Assembly (NCBI GenBank): GCA_017462265.1
Contig: JAFTRN010000036.1
Span: forward strand, 53,266 to 117,265
Length of the DNA: 64,000 nucleotides
Direction of reading: 5' to 3'
Origin: Coprobacter sp.
GTDB lineage: Bacteria; Bacteroidota; Bacteroidia; Bacteroidales; UBA11471
Shown: piece after piece, positions 1-8,518 of the stretch
Layout: every line of letters starts with the position of its first letter
Position numbering within the stretch: position 1 is the first letter of the stretch
The notes under the pieces: model-generated
Seen by the model: only the letters and a program-made list of their open reading frames with translations
Databases searched by the model: none
What the model was told of the DNA's origin: nothing
Made by a program: the position numbers and the translations under genes

Positions 1-696
1 TCGCCTCTTCGTAAGAATCTTGGAGAGAAGAACTGCGAAACAACAGAGTCTGACAGAGCACAAATTATAAAACTTCTTACAGATTTTGCAGAGACTCCAC
101 AAAGCAAGATTTTCCCCAACAATGAGTTCGGCTATTGGAGTGTGAAGGTCTGTCGCCCATTGCGTTTGCGTTTCGACTATAATGAGGAACGAGAGGCTGA
201 GATGTGCAAAAAAGAGAAAGATGCAGCTATCTGTTGCGAAGTAATGACTTTCGTTAAGCAGTACGAACATTCAGCAGATTACGATTTCAATGCCCTGCAA
301 GAATTGTTAAAGAGTGCTATTAAGGGTATGAAGAGCAAGCCAAAGAAGAAGCACATCGACTTGCTCCAAAAATACTACACCGTTGCTTGTCCTGAGGCGG
401 AAATTGTACTTGATTCCGATGGCAACCAAATCCCGGATAAAGCATTGGAGGATTACGAAGTTATTCCATTCCGCTACGAAGGTGGCATTGAGGGCTTCTT
501 GAAGAACGAAATCTTGCCATACACTGCTGATGCGTGGATTGACATGAAATCTATGCAGGTGGGTTACGAGCTTTCATTTACAAAATATTTCTATAAGCCG
601 AAGGCTCTGCGTTCTATCGAGGATATTACAAAAGATATCCGTGCTATCGAGGAGCGCACCGATGGTATGTTGGACGATATTCTTGGTAAGGTATGA
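1..696 (+). CDS. hsdM: Type I restriction-modification DNA methyltransferase subunit HsdM, C-terminal part (cut by window edge)
   Basis: The frame is open from base 1, so the gene starts before the window and only its last 231 residues are seen. A GTG at 142 lies inside the frame and is not a credible start. The visible part contains a Tyr-Trp-Ser-Val-Lys-Val-Cys-Arg-Pro-Leu-Arg-Leu stretch typical of the end of the HsdM N6-adenine methylase fold, and a C-terminal alpha-helical tail (ending in an Asp-Asp-Ile-Leu segment) of the kind that docks on HsdS. The catalytic NPPF motif would lie upstream and cannot be checked. The stop codon overlaps the hsdS start as ATGA, which indicates translational coupling. 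HsdM with HsdS methylates host DNA at the site that HsdR would otherwise attack. Confidence 0.88.
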   Translation, partial: SPLRKNLGEKNCETTESDRAQIIKLLTDFAETPQSKIFPNNEFGYWSVKVCRPLRLRFDYNEEREAEMCKKEKDAAICCEVMTFVKQYEHSADYDFNALQELLKSAIKGMKSKPKKKHIDLLQKYYTVACPEAEIVLDSDGNQIPDKALEDYEVIPFRYEGGIEGFLKNEILPYTADAWIDMKSMQVGYELSFTKYFYKPKALRSIEDITKDIRAIEERTDGMLDDILGKV

Positions 697-1943
697 AAAG
701 ATACGAAGAATATAAGGAAACAGATGTAAAATGGCTTACTCAAATCCCTTATACCTGGAGCGAAATTCGCTTCAAGTATGCACTACCTATGGTTACAGCT
801 AAAAGCTCTTCTGATGTAAAAATAGGATTAGAAAATATAGAAAGTTTTTCCGCTAAATATATTCCTACAGAAAGTGTTTATGGGGGAAATGGAATTGAAG
901 CTAAAAGGGGAGATATATTATATGGCAAATTACGCCCATATCTTGCTAAAGTTTTGTTAGCAGAATGTGATTATAATGCAGTAGGTGATTTTTATGTATT
1001 TAGAAGCAATGAATCAACTTGTAAAGCTACATTCGCAAAATGGTTAATCCTATCTGATGGGTTTACTCAGATTTGTTCTGCTTCTACTTATGGTGCTAAA
1101 ATGCCAAGAGTTTCATCAGATTTCATAAATTCTTTATATATCCCCATTCCTTCTCTTGCTGAGCAGGAGAAAATAGTTAGATTTCTTGAAAGTAAAACTT
1201 TATGTATAGATGCGTATGTCGCAGAGAGAGAGAGAGAGTTACAGTTGCTTGATGAACTCAAAGAGTCAGAGATAGCAAACATCATCACACGCGGCCTCAA
1301 CCCCGATGTGAAGATGAAGGATAGTAGAATACCATGGCTTGACTCTATCCCTGAACATTGGGGAGAAGAGAGGGCGAAATATCTATTTAATAGAGAGAAT
1401 AGACCTATCTCAGATGATGATGACATTATTACTTGTTTTAGAGATGGTCAGGTTACACTTAGAAAAAATAGACGCACTACTGGTTTTACTGAATCATTTA
1501 AGGAGTGCGGCTACCAGGGTATTCGCAAGGGTGATTTAGTCATACATCAAATGGATGCGTTTGCTGGCTCTGTTGGTATCTCGGATTCTGATGGAAAGGG
1601 AACACCAGTCTATATCGTATGCACTCCAAAACGCGACGATGTATATAATCCATATTTTGCTTTGGTTATCAGAGAAATGGGGCTTAATGGCTATATTCAA
1701 TCACTCTATAGAGGTATTCGTGAACGCTCCTCCGATTTTAAATTCGATGTATTTAGACAACAATGCTTGCCACTTCCACCTATTGAAGAACAAAAAGCCA
1801 TTGTATCTCATATTGAGGGGAAAGTAAATAAGGTTAACTCCTTAATCTCTGAACTTGAAGCAGAGATTGAGTATTTGAAAGAATATAAGCAGAAACTTAT
1901 TGCCGACTGTGTAACGGGCCAAATTGATGTCAGAAATATATAA
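693..1943 (+). CDS. hsdS: Type I restriction-modification specificity subunit HsdS
   Basis: This 416-residue protein has the duplicated HsdS plan. Each half begins with an Ile-Pro-x-x-W-type target recognition domain (residues about 5-165 and 210-375). Each recognition domain is followed by a helical spacer starting Pro-x-x-Glu-Gln-x-x-Ile (about 150 and 360). The linker between halves carries the usual Gly-Leu-Asn-Pro-Asp-Val-Lys-Met-Lys-Asp-Ser segment. HsdS reads the two halves of a bipartite DNA site for the HsdM/HsdR complex. The gene overlaps hsdM by 4 bases. The central spacer contains an uninterrupted AG dinucleotide tract at 1223-1238 that could make the gene switchable (see findings). 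The two recognition halves are clearly diverged, as expected for an asymmetric recognition site. Confidence 0.93.
   Translation: MKRYEEYKETDVKWLTQIPYTWSEIRFKYALPMVTAKSSSDVKIGLENIESFSAKYIPTESVYGGNGIEAKRGDILYGKLRPYLAKVLLAECDYNAVGDFYVFRSNESTCKATFAKWLILSDGFTQICSASTYGAKMPRVSSDFINSLYIPIPSLAEQEKIVRFLESKTLCIDAYVAERERELQLLDELKESEIANIITRGLNPDVKMKDSRIPWLDSIPEHWGEERAKYLFNRENRPISDDDDIITCFRDGQVTLRKNRRTTGFTESFKECGYQGIRKGDLVIHQMDAFAGSVGISDSDGKGTPVYIVCTPKRDDVYNPYFALVIREMGLNGYIQSLYRGIRERSSDFKFDVFRQQCLPLPPIEEQKAIVSHIEGKVNKVNSLISELEAEIEYLKEYKQKLIADCVTGQIDVRNI
1223..1238 (+). repeat. (AG)8 simple sequence repeat inside hsdS
   Basis: Eight perfect AG units lie in the coding sequence at about residue 177, in the spacer helix between the two target recognition domains, and encode alternating Glu-Arg. 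A gain or loss of one unit would shift the frame and remove the second recognition domain. Confidence 0.9.
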
Positions 1944-1947
1944 TTTT

Positions 1948-2943
1948 ATGGAAAACGGAAATATCATTATATACCAAAGCGAAGACGGGCAAACGCATAT
2001 AGAGGTGCGTATGGAAGATGAAACGGTGTGGCTGAGCCAACAACAAATGGCCGAACTGTTTCAAACATCCCGTACCAATGTGGTTGAACACATCAAGCAT
2101 ATTTATGAGGATGGAGAATTGCAAGAGGAGGCAACCTGTCGGAAATTCCGACAAGTTCAAACCGAAGGTACCCGACAAGTGAGCCGAGAGATTCCGTTTT
2201 ATAATCTTGATATGATAATTTCTTTGGGATACAGAGTTCGTTCCGTCATTGCCACACACTTTCGCCAATGGGCAACTCAGCGTCTCAAAGAGTACATTAT
2301 CAAGGGGTTTACAATGGACGACGAGCGTCTGAAACAGTTAGGAGGAGGCAGCTATTGGAAAGAATTGCTTGACCGCATCAGAGACATTCGTTCTTCGGAA
2401 CGTGTGCTTTACCGTCAAGTTCTCGACCTCTATGCCACAGCCGTGGATTACGACCCGCGAAGCAGCCTGTCCATTACATTTTTTAAGATTGTACAGAACA
2501 AACTCCATTATGCTGCTCATGGACATACTGCCGCCGAAGTGTTGTTTGACAGAGCCGACAGTTCAAAACCTTTTATGGGGATGACCACATTCAAGGGTGA
2601 ATGGCCGACACTGCAAGATGCAAAGGTGGCAAAAAACTATCTTACACAAGATGAACTTAAAATCCTGAATAATCTCGTTTCGGGTTACTTTGATTTTGCC
2701 GAAATTCAAGCTATGCGACACCAACCGATGTACATGGCGGATTACATACAGCAACTTGATACAATCTTGACATCAACAGGGCAAGAGTTACTCACAGGGG
2801 CAGGTGCGGTCAGTCACGATGATGCAATGGTTAAAGTAAAAGCAGAATACGACCAATGGAGAGATCATACGTTGTCTCCTGTTGAACAGGCATACTTTGA
2901 TACTATAAAAAAGTTGAGTTCAAAGAATAAACGAAAAAAATAA
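1948..2943 (+). CDS. RhuM family protein encoded inside the type I RM operon
   Basis: The protein resembles the RhuM ('virulence protein') family: an N-terminal segment with Glu-Thr-Val-Trp-Leu-Ser-Gln-Gln-Gln-Met-Ala-Glu-Leu-Phe (a winged-HTH-like region, about residues 20-60), then Tyr-Asn-Leu-Asp-Met-Ile-Ile-Ser-Leu-Gly-Tyr-Arg-Val and Phe-Arg-x-Trp-Ala-Thr motifs. A Fic-like helical C-terminal half follows. The frame is open upstream to a TTG at 1924 and an ATG at 1927, but those overlap hsdS. The ATG at 1948 gives the usual family N-terminus (MENGNI) and sits 4 bases after the hsdS stop. The biochemical role of RhuM is not established. The family is commonly found next to hsd genes and on mobile islands, so a regulatory or anti-restriction role is only an inference. 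Confidence 0.82.
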   Translation: MENGNIIIYQSEDGQTHIEVRMEDETVWLSQQQMAELFQTSRTNVVEHIKHIYEDGELQEEATCRKFRQVQTEGTRQVSREIPFYNLDMIISLGYRVRSVIATHFRQWATQRLKEYIIKGFTMDDERLKQLGGGSYWKELLDRIRDIRSSERVLYRQVLDLYATAVDYDPRSSLSITFFKIVQNKLHYAAHGHTAAEVLFDRADSSKPFMGMTTFKGEWPTLQDAKVAKNYLTQDELKILNNLVSGYFDFAEIQAMRHQPMYMADYIQQLDTILTSTGQELLTGAGAVSHDDAMVKVKAEYDQWRDHTLSPVEQAYFDTIKKLSSKNKRKK

Positions 2944-2953
2944 GAAAACAGAT

Positions 2954-5878
2954 ATGGCAACCGATACATCAGAAAAGAATCTTGAAACCATTCTCGTCAG
3001 TTATCTTCGAGACAACCAAGGCTACGAAGAGGGCGATTCTGCGGACTACAACAAAGATTACGCACTCGATACAGAGCGTGTAAAGCGGTTTATACTATCC
3101 ACTCAAAGGAAGAAGGTAGAGAATACCGCTTGTTTTGCTAACGAATTGGCCGAACGCAGATTCTTTACCGAACTGAGCAAACAACTTGCCAACCGCGGCA
3201 TAACAGATGTGCTCAGAAAAGGTTTTCGCTATATCTCGGAATTGTTCGATATGTACTATCCTTTGCCATCGGAACTGAACCCGACGGCACAAGAGATGTA
3301 TGCAAAGAACATCTTTTGCGTTACAAGACAACTGTTTTATAGCAAGGACAATTCCAATAGCATAGACGTAATGTTGTCACTCAACGGAATGCCGGTTATG
3401 ACCATGGAACTGAAGAACCATTATACAGGGCAGACCGTGGAAAATGCCATAAAACAATACCGGGCAGACAGAGACGCTAAAGACCCACTACTTGCGCCTA
3501 AACGATGTGCAGTACACTTTGCCGTCGATGACGACGACATTCGGATGTGTACTTGGTTGTGCGGTCAAAGTTCTTGGTTCTTGCCATTCAACAAAGGTGT
3601 GAATGGCGGTGCAGGCAATCCCGTAAATCCTGACGGTGTGCGAACTGCATACCTTTGGGAAGATATTCTTGAAAAAGAATCCCTATCTGATATTCTTGAA
3701 AACTATGCTCAGGTTGTCAAGAAGAAAGACGAGAAGACCGGCAAAACGAAATTTTCAGTCGTTTGGCCTCGTTATCACCAATTAGAAGTTGTGCGTAAAC
3801 TGTTAGCTGTAACGAGAGCAAACGGCGTAGGCAATCGCTATCTTATCCAACACTCTGCCGGTTCAGGCAAATCAAATTCCATTACTTGGCTTGCTTATCA
3901 ACTTGTAGGTTTGCTTGACGGCACTCAGCCGTTAATGGATAGTGTGATAGTTGTTACCGACCGCATTAATCTTGATAAGCAAATTAGAGATAATATTTCT
4001 GCTTTTAAGCGTCTCGAAAATATTGTTGCGTGGGCTGATAATGCCGAGAATTTGCGTAAGCACTTAGAACGTGGCAAAAAGATTATCATCACCATTGTTC
4101 ATAAATTCCCTTATATTCTTGACACTATCGGTTCTGAACTGAAGCATAAGCGTTTCGGTATCATTATCGATGAAGCTCACAGCAGTCAAAACGGGTCAAT
4201 GTCGGCAAAGATGAATATTGCTTTAAGTGGCAACGTCGGCGAAGAGGATATGGACTTGGAAGACCGTTTGAATGCTGTTATCGAGGGGCGAAAAATGGTC
4301 AAGAACGCCAATTATTACGCTTTCACTGCCACACCGAAAAATAAAACTCTACAGATGTTTGGAACAGCGTTTGAACAACCCGACGGCGAAATCGGTCATC
4401 GCCCATTCCACGAATATTCTATGAAACAAGCCATCGAAGAGGGCTTTATAATGGACGTTCTCAAACATTATACGACATATAACAGTTATTACAAAATAGC
4501 TAAAACGATAGAGTCAGACCCCGAATTTGAGAAGAAACAGGCTCAAAAGAAATTGCGTGCGTTTGTGGAAAGCCAACCCGAAACGATTCAACAGAAAGCA
4601 TCAATCATTGTAGAGCATTTCCATACCCAGGTAATAGACAAAGGTAAAATGGGAGGACTGGCTCGTGCCATGGTGGTTACAAGCAGTATTCTTCGTGCGA
4701 TTGAGTTCTATTATACAATCACTCGTCTGCTTGAAGAGCGCAAAAGCCCATATAAGGCGATTGTCGCATTCTCCGGAAGTAAAAATTATGGAGGAAAAGA
4801 TGTAACGGAAGCTGATGTAAACGGTTTCCCCTCAAAGGATATAGAGGACAATATGGAACGCGACCCTTATAGAATACTTGTGGTCGCTGAGAAATTCCAA
4901 ACAGGTTATGATCAACCTCTTCTCCATACGATGTATGTAGATAGAGTGCTTACCGATGTAAAAGCCGTACAAACTCTTTCTCGCTTAAATCGCTGCCACC
5001 CTAAGAAAAGAGATACATTTGTGCTTGACTTTGCCAATGACACAGAGAGTATTCAAACCTCGTTCCAACGCTTCTATAAAACAACCATATTGTCAAAAGA
5101 GACTGACCCTAACAAACTGAACGACCTTATTCAAGAGATAGAAGAGGCTAATATATACACTAAAAACGATGTAGAAAGTCTCAACGACAAGTATTGGAGT
5201 GGTGCACCACGAGAAGAGCTTGACCCTGTAATCGACACATCTGTGGAACGCTTCAAAGAATTAGAGGAAAACAATCAGGTAAGATGCAAAAGCAGCATCA
5301 AAGCATTTCTGAGAACTTATCCATTTCTTGCGGCTGTATTGCCTTTCAAGAGTATTGAATGGGAGATGCTTAATACTTATTTCTCGTTGCTCATACACAA
5401 ATTGCCTGTACTCAGAGGAGAAGATTTTACTGAGGGTTTGATTGATGCTATTGACTTTGACAAATACCGCATCATAAAAGGCGAAGAGCAAAAAATTGAA
5501 TTGGAAAATACTGATGCTGAAATAGAACCCACACCGGTCGGAAAAACTAAGGGTACATCGAATCCCGAAATGGCTAAACTAAGTGAGATACTTGATGAGT
5601 TTAACAGCATTAATTGGATAGATAAGGAGAAAGCCAAGCAACAGCTTGAGGAACTACCTGTACGTTTACAATCAGATGAGGCCTTTGTTAATGCGGCTCG
5701 CAACAGCGACAAGGAAACCGCACAGCGACAATGCAATATGTCATTGATGATGATTATTGCACAAATGCTTAGCGAAAATACAGAATTCTGTAGAAACTAC
5801 CTTGATAATCCCGATTTTATGAATTTTATAAATCAACGCATATTCCAAAACGCATACAATAACATTACCCCAATATAA
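2954..5878 (+). CDS. hsdR: Type I restriction enzyme endonuclease/translocase subunit HsdR
   Basis: The 974-residue length is normal for HsdR. The N-terminal nuclease domain shows the PD-(D/E)xK pattern with Asp138 and Glu152-Leu-Lys154, followed by Gln-Tyr-Arg about 15 residues later. The SF2 motor domain has a Walker A sequence (His-Ser-Ala-Gly-Ser-Gly-Lys-Ser, near residue 300), the DEAH box (near 403) and the Thr-Ala-Thr-Pro motif III (near 457). The C-terminal 250 residues are helical and would contact the methylase core. It uses ATP to translocate unmethylated DNA and cleaves at a distance. The gene lies 10 bases after the RhuM gene in the same operon and is followed directly by a bidirectional terminator. 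No frame disruption is visible, so the system looks intact apart from the unseen start of hsdM. Confidence 0.95.
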   Translation: MATDTSEKNLETILVSYLRDNQGYEEGDSADYNKDYALDTERVKRFILSTQRKKVENTACFANELAERRFFTELSKQLANRGITDVLRKGFRYISELFDMYYPLPSELNPTAQEMYAKNIFCVTRQLFYSKDNSNSIDVMLSLNGMPVMTMELKNHYTGQTVENAIKQYRADRDAKDPLLAPKRCAVHFAVDDDDIRMCTWLCGQSSWFLPFNKGVNGGAGNPVNPDGVRTAYLWEDILEKESLSDILENYAQVVKKKDEKTGKTKFSVVWPRYHQLEVVRKLLAVTRANGVGNRYLIQHSAGSGKSNSITWLAYQLVGLLDGTQPLMDSVIVVTDRINLDKQIRDNISAFKRLENIVAWADNAENLRKHLERGKKIIITIVHKFPYILDTIGSELKHKRFGIIIDEAHSSQNGSMSAKMNIALSGNVGEEDMDLEDRLNAVIEGRKMVKNANYYAFTATPKNKTLQMFGTAFEQPDGEIGHRPFHEYSMKQAIEEGFIMDVLKHYTTYNSYYKIAKTIESDPEFEKKQAQKKLRAFVESQPETIQQKASIIVEHFHTQVIDKGKMGGLARAMVVTSSILRAIEFYYTITRLLEERKSPYKAIVAFSGSKNYGGKDVTEADVNGFPSKDIEDNMERDPYRILVVAEKFQTGYDQPLLHTMYVDRVLTDVKAVQTLSRLNRCHPKKRDTFVLDFANDTESIQTSFQRFYKTTILSKETDPNKLNDLIQEIEEANIYTKNDVESLNDKYWSGAPREELDPVIDTSVERFKELEENNQVRCKSSIKAFLRTYPFLAAVLPFKSIEWEMLNTYFSLLIHKLPVLRGEDFTEGLIDAIDFDKYRIIKGEEQKIELENTDAEIEPTPVGKTKGTSNPEMAKLSEILDEFNSINWIDKEKAKQQLEELPVRLQSDEAFVNAARNSDKETAQRQCNMSLMMIIAQMLSENTEFCRNYLDNPDFMNFINQRIFQNAYNNITPI

Positions 5879-5887
5879 GAAATACAA

Positions 5888-5917
5888 AAAAAGCGTTGAT
5901 TTTTATCAACGCTTTTT
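5888..5917. terminator. Bidirectional rho-independent terminator between hsdR and tRNA-Asn
   Basis: A perfect 13-bp stem (AAAAAGCGTTGAT and its complement) has a TTTT loop. It has A-runs on the left and T-runs on the right, so it can end hsdR from the left and the tRNA from the right. Confidence 0.9.
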
Positions 5918-5918
5918 G

Positions 5919-5992
5919 CTCTTCAGGTTGGACTTGAACCAACGACACTCTGATTAACAGTCAGATGCTCTAACCGACTGAGCTACTGAAGA
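5919..5992 (-). tRNA. tRNA-Asn(GTT)
   Basis: The minus strand folds as a complete cloverleaf: acceptor stem TCTTCAG/CTGAAGA, anticodon loop CTGTTAA with anticodon GTT flanked by TCTGA/TCAGA, and T-loop GGTTCAAGTCC. The length is 74 with a G discriminator, which is usual for asparagine. CCA is not encoded. The 3' end faces the hsd operon, a configuration often seen at tRNA-targeted islands. Confidence 0.97.
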
Positions 5993-6048
5993 AGGTTACA
6001 TTTCTAAAAATGCGAGGCAAAAATAATGCGTTATTTCCAATTATGCAA

Positions 6049-6056
6049 TATATTTG
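6049..6056 (+). promoter_or_regulatory. Promoter -7 element (TATATTTG) for the S41 peptidase gene
   Basis: It matches the Bacteroidota TAnnTTTG -7 motif. The predicted transcript start near 6063 leaves a leader of about 90 bases to the ATG at 6153. No clear -33 TTTG was seen. Confidence 0.6.
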
Positions 6057-6152
6057 TAGAAAAATTTGTTTTCAATGTTGAAGCTGTCCGATTTTTTCGA
6101 GATTTCGACCTCGAAACTCTATCGGTACAACTTACTAAAACCTACTGAAATT

Positions 6153-7826
6153 ATGCGACATACCACCATTTTTACCTTCAGCCTCATTGTGGGCATCGCC
6201 TTTTGGGCCGGCCCGGCTCATGCCCAGAAGAAGAGTGACAACACCTTCGAAACCAACCAAGCCATCGGCATATTCAGCAATATACTCAAGGAGATAAACA
6301 CCTTCTATGTAGATACACCCGACGTGGAAAAAATGGTACAGGAGGGCCTCAACGCCATGCTCTACACGCTCGATCCCTACACCACCTACATACCCGAGAC
6401 AGAGAGCGACGATTTCAAGTTCATGACTACCGGCGAGTATGGCGGTATAGGTGCGCTCATAGGTAAGCTCGACAGCTTCACCTACATTACCGAGCCCTAC
6501 GAGGGACTGCCGGCGCAAATAAAGGGATTAAAAGCCGGCGATAAGATTCTGCGCATAGACAGTGTAGATACCAAGGGATTGGAGTCGGACAAGGTGAGCA
6601 ACTGTCTGCGCGGTACTGCCAACACCATAGTGAGAGTGACCGTAGAGCGCGCCGAGACGCTCGACACCCTTACGTTCGACATCGTGCGCCGTAAAATCAC
6701 TTTGCCCGCCGTGCCCTATTACGGAGTGCGCGATGGCGGGGTAGGGTACATCTACCTGCAAAGTTTCACCGACAAAGCCGCTGCCGAAGTGAAAGAGGCC
6801 TTTCTCGACCTGAAAAAGAACCACCACATCTCCTCGCTCATACTCGACCTGCGTGGCAACCCCGGCGGAATACTCGACGAGGCGCTCACCATAATCAACT
6901 ATTTCGTACCCAAAGGGGTAGAGGTGTTATCTACTCGCAGCCGCACCGGCCGCTGGGATCGCACCTACAAGACCACCCAGAAACCTATCGACACGCAGAT
7001 ACCCATCACCGTACTCATCAATAGAGAGTCGGCCTCGGCCTCGGAAATAGTGTCGGGCACCCTGCAAGACCTCGACCGTGCTGTCATCGTGGGCGAACGC
7101 TCCTACGGCAAGGGGTTGGTGCAATCTACTCGTCCGTTACCCTATAACGGTCTGCTGAAAGTCACTACCTCGAAATATTATATTCCCAGCGGGCGCTCCA
7201 TACAAGCCATCGACTACTCTCATCGCAATGCCGACGGACAGGCCGAACGCATACCCGATAGTCTCACCACTGCCTATACCACCGCCGGCGGACGCATAGT
7301 GCGCGATGGGGGAGGTATCACACCCGACGTAAAGATAGAGTTGCCCCAAGTGGCCAATATCGTGTATTATCTCATGCGCGATATGCATATATTCCGCTAT
7401 GCCAATCGATTCTGCGCCCACAATGACAGTATTGTCCCCATAGACCGCTTTGTCATCACCGACGAAATATACGACGATTTCAAGACCTATATAAAAAGCA
7501 AAAACTTCAAGTACGATCGTCGTAGCGAGAAGATACTCGATGAACTGAAAAAGTCGATGGAGTTTGAAGGATATTACACCGAAGCCGAAGCCGAAATAAA
7601 CGCTCTCGCACAGAAACTCTCCCACAATCTCGACCGCGAACTCGATAACTTCCGTCGAGAAATCAGCGAGCAACTCGCTCTCGAAATCGTGAAACGTTAC
7701 TATTATCAGAAGGGAGAAATAGTCGAAAGCCTCAAAAACGACGCTATCGTGCAACGCGCCGAGGATATTCTGCGCAACACACAAGAATATAACACGATAT
7801 TACACCCCACACCCGAAAAAAAATAA
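6153..7826 (+). CDS. S41 family C-terminal processing peptidase (PDZ domain), exported
   Basis: From the ATG at 6153 the protein is 557 residues and begins with a signal peptide (hydrophobic Phe-Ser-Leu-Ile-Val-Gly-Ile-Ala, cut after Ala-His-Ala). In-frame starts at 6066 and 6075 would put about 25 unrelated residues before it and are less likely. A PDZ domain (Gly-Gly-Ile-Gly-Ala region, about residues 80-165) precedes the S41 protease core. The core has the catalytic serine in Ser-Ala-Ser-Ala-Ser-Glu and the lysine in Gly-Glu-Arg-Ser-Tyr-Gly-Lys-Gly. The Asp-Leu-Arg-Gly-Asn-Pro-Gly-Gly motif is intact. The C-terminal 150 residues are charged and helical. Members cleave C-terminal tails of periplasmic or envelope proteins, but the substrate is unknown here. 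A NUDIX gene follows after 31 bases. Confidence 0.92.
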   Translation: MRHTTIFTFSLIVGIAFWAGPAHAQKKSDNTFETNQAIGIFSNILKEINTFYVDTPDVEKMVQEGLNAMLYTLDPYTTYIPETESDDFKFMTTGEYGGIGALIGKLDSFTYITEPYEGLPAQIKGLKAGDKILRIDSVDTKGLESDKVSNCLRGTANTIVRVTVERAETLDTLTFDIVRRKITLPAVPYYGVRDGGVGYIYLQSFTDKAAAEVKEAFLDLKKNHHISSLILDLRGNPGGILDEALTIINYFVPKGVEVLSTRSRTGRWDRTYKTTQKPIDTQIPITVLINRESASASEIVSGTLQDLDRAVIVGERSYGKGLVQSTRPLPYNGLLKVTTSKYYIPSGRSIQAIDYSHRNADGQAERIPDSLTTAYTTAGGRIVRDGGGITPDVKIELPQVANIVYYLMRDMHIFRYANRFCAHNDSIVPIDRFVITDEIYDDFKTYIKSKNFKYDRRSEKILDELKKSMEFEGYYTEAEAEINALAQKLSHNLDRELDNFRREISEQLALEIVKRYYYQKGEIVESLKNDAIVQRAEDILRNTQEYNTILHPTPEKK

Positions 7827-7857
7827 GAGACTTTTTCAGTTTCAAAAAACGAGCGCT

Positions 7858-8385
7858 ATGATTTCGCCCTATCTCGCCGATTTCCGATACTGTCCACGTT
7901 GTGGCTCACCACGATTTATCGACAACAACACGTTATCACGCCGTTGCGAGGAGTGCGGATTGGCTTATTACATCAATCCCAAAGCCGCTGTAGTAGCCGT
8001 CATCACCAACTCTCGGGGCGATATATTGGTGTGCCGGCGCGCCAAAGAGCCCGCACGCGGCACGCTCGACCTGCCGGGCGGTTTCTGCGATCCCGAAGAA
8101 AGCGCCGAGGAGGCCGTCGCTCGCGAAGTAATGGAAGAGACCTCGCTCACCGTCACATCATGTCGTTACCTCTTCTCCCTACCCAACGTCTATACCTACA
8201 CCGGCATGGCTATTCCCACAATGGACCTGTTTTTCGAATGTGAGGTAGCCTCTCTCTCATCACTTTCGGCCCACGACGACGCGTCCGAGGTACGGTTTAT
8301 CCCTCGCGACGAGATTGTCCCCGCCGATTTCGGACTCACCTCCATACGTCGCGGCATCACCCGCCTACTCGCCCACAAAGAATAA
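7858..8385 (+). CDS. NUDIX hydrolase with N-terminal zinc ribbon
   Basis: The 175-residue protein begins with a zinc ribbon (Tyr-Cys-Pro-Arg-Cys at about 11-15 and Cys-Glu-Glu-Cys at about 31-34), as in NudC-type NADH pyrophosphatases. The NUDIX box is complete: Gly-Phe-Cys-Asp-Pro-Glu-Glu, seven residues, then Arg-Glu-Val-Met-Glu-Glu-Thr. Enzymes of this fold hydrolyse nucleoside diphosphate-X compounds using a metal held by the Glu residues. It is shorter than NudC (about 255 residues) and lacks its extra domain, so the substrate cannot be assigned. It lies 31 bases behind the S41 peptidase and is probably cotranscribed with it. Confidence 0.88.
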   Translation: MISPYLADFRYCPRCGSPRFIDNNTLSRRCEECGLAYYINPKAAVVAVITNSRGDILVCRRAKEPARGTLDLPGGFCDPEESAEEAVAREVMEETSLTVTSCRYLFSLPNVYTYTGMAIPTMDLFFECEVASLSSLSAHDDASEVRFIPRDEIVPADFGLTSIRRGITRLLAHKE

Positions 8386-8479
8386 GGGTGTCGCCACATT
8401 AATCGTAATTTTGAATGATTTTAGAATCCTTCACATAAAAAAATAGATATAATAGGTAGTTTTCTAATATATTAATTCA

Positions 8480-8487
8480 TATCTTTG
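8480..8487 (+). promoter_or_regulatory. Promoter -7 element (TATCTTTG) for the XRE/AbiEii pair
   Basis: The TAnnTTTG match is 32 bases before the GTG start at 8519. The predicted start of transcription near 8494 gives a short leader, which supports the GTG start. Confidence 0.65.
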
Positions 8488-8518
8488 TCAACAGATTTGT
8501 TTACAAGTTATCTTTATT

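Noticed and set aside
6066..6152. Upstream in-frame starts (6066 and 6075) for the S41 peptidase
   Set aside because: They would put about 25 hydrophilic residues before a good signal peptide that begins at the ATG at 6153.
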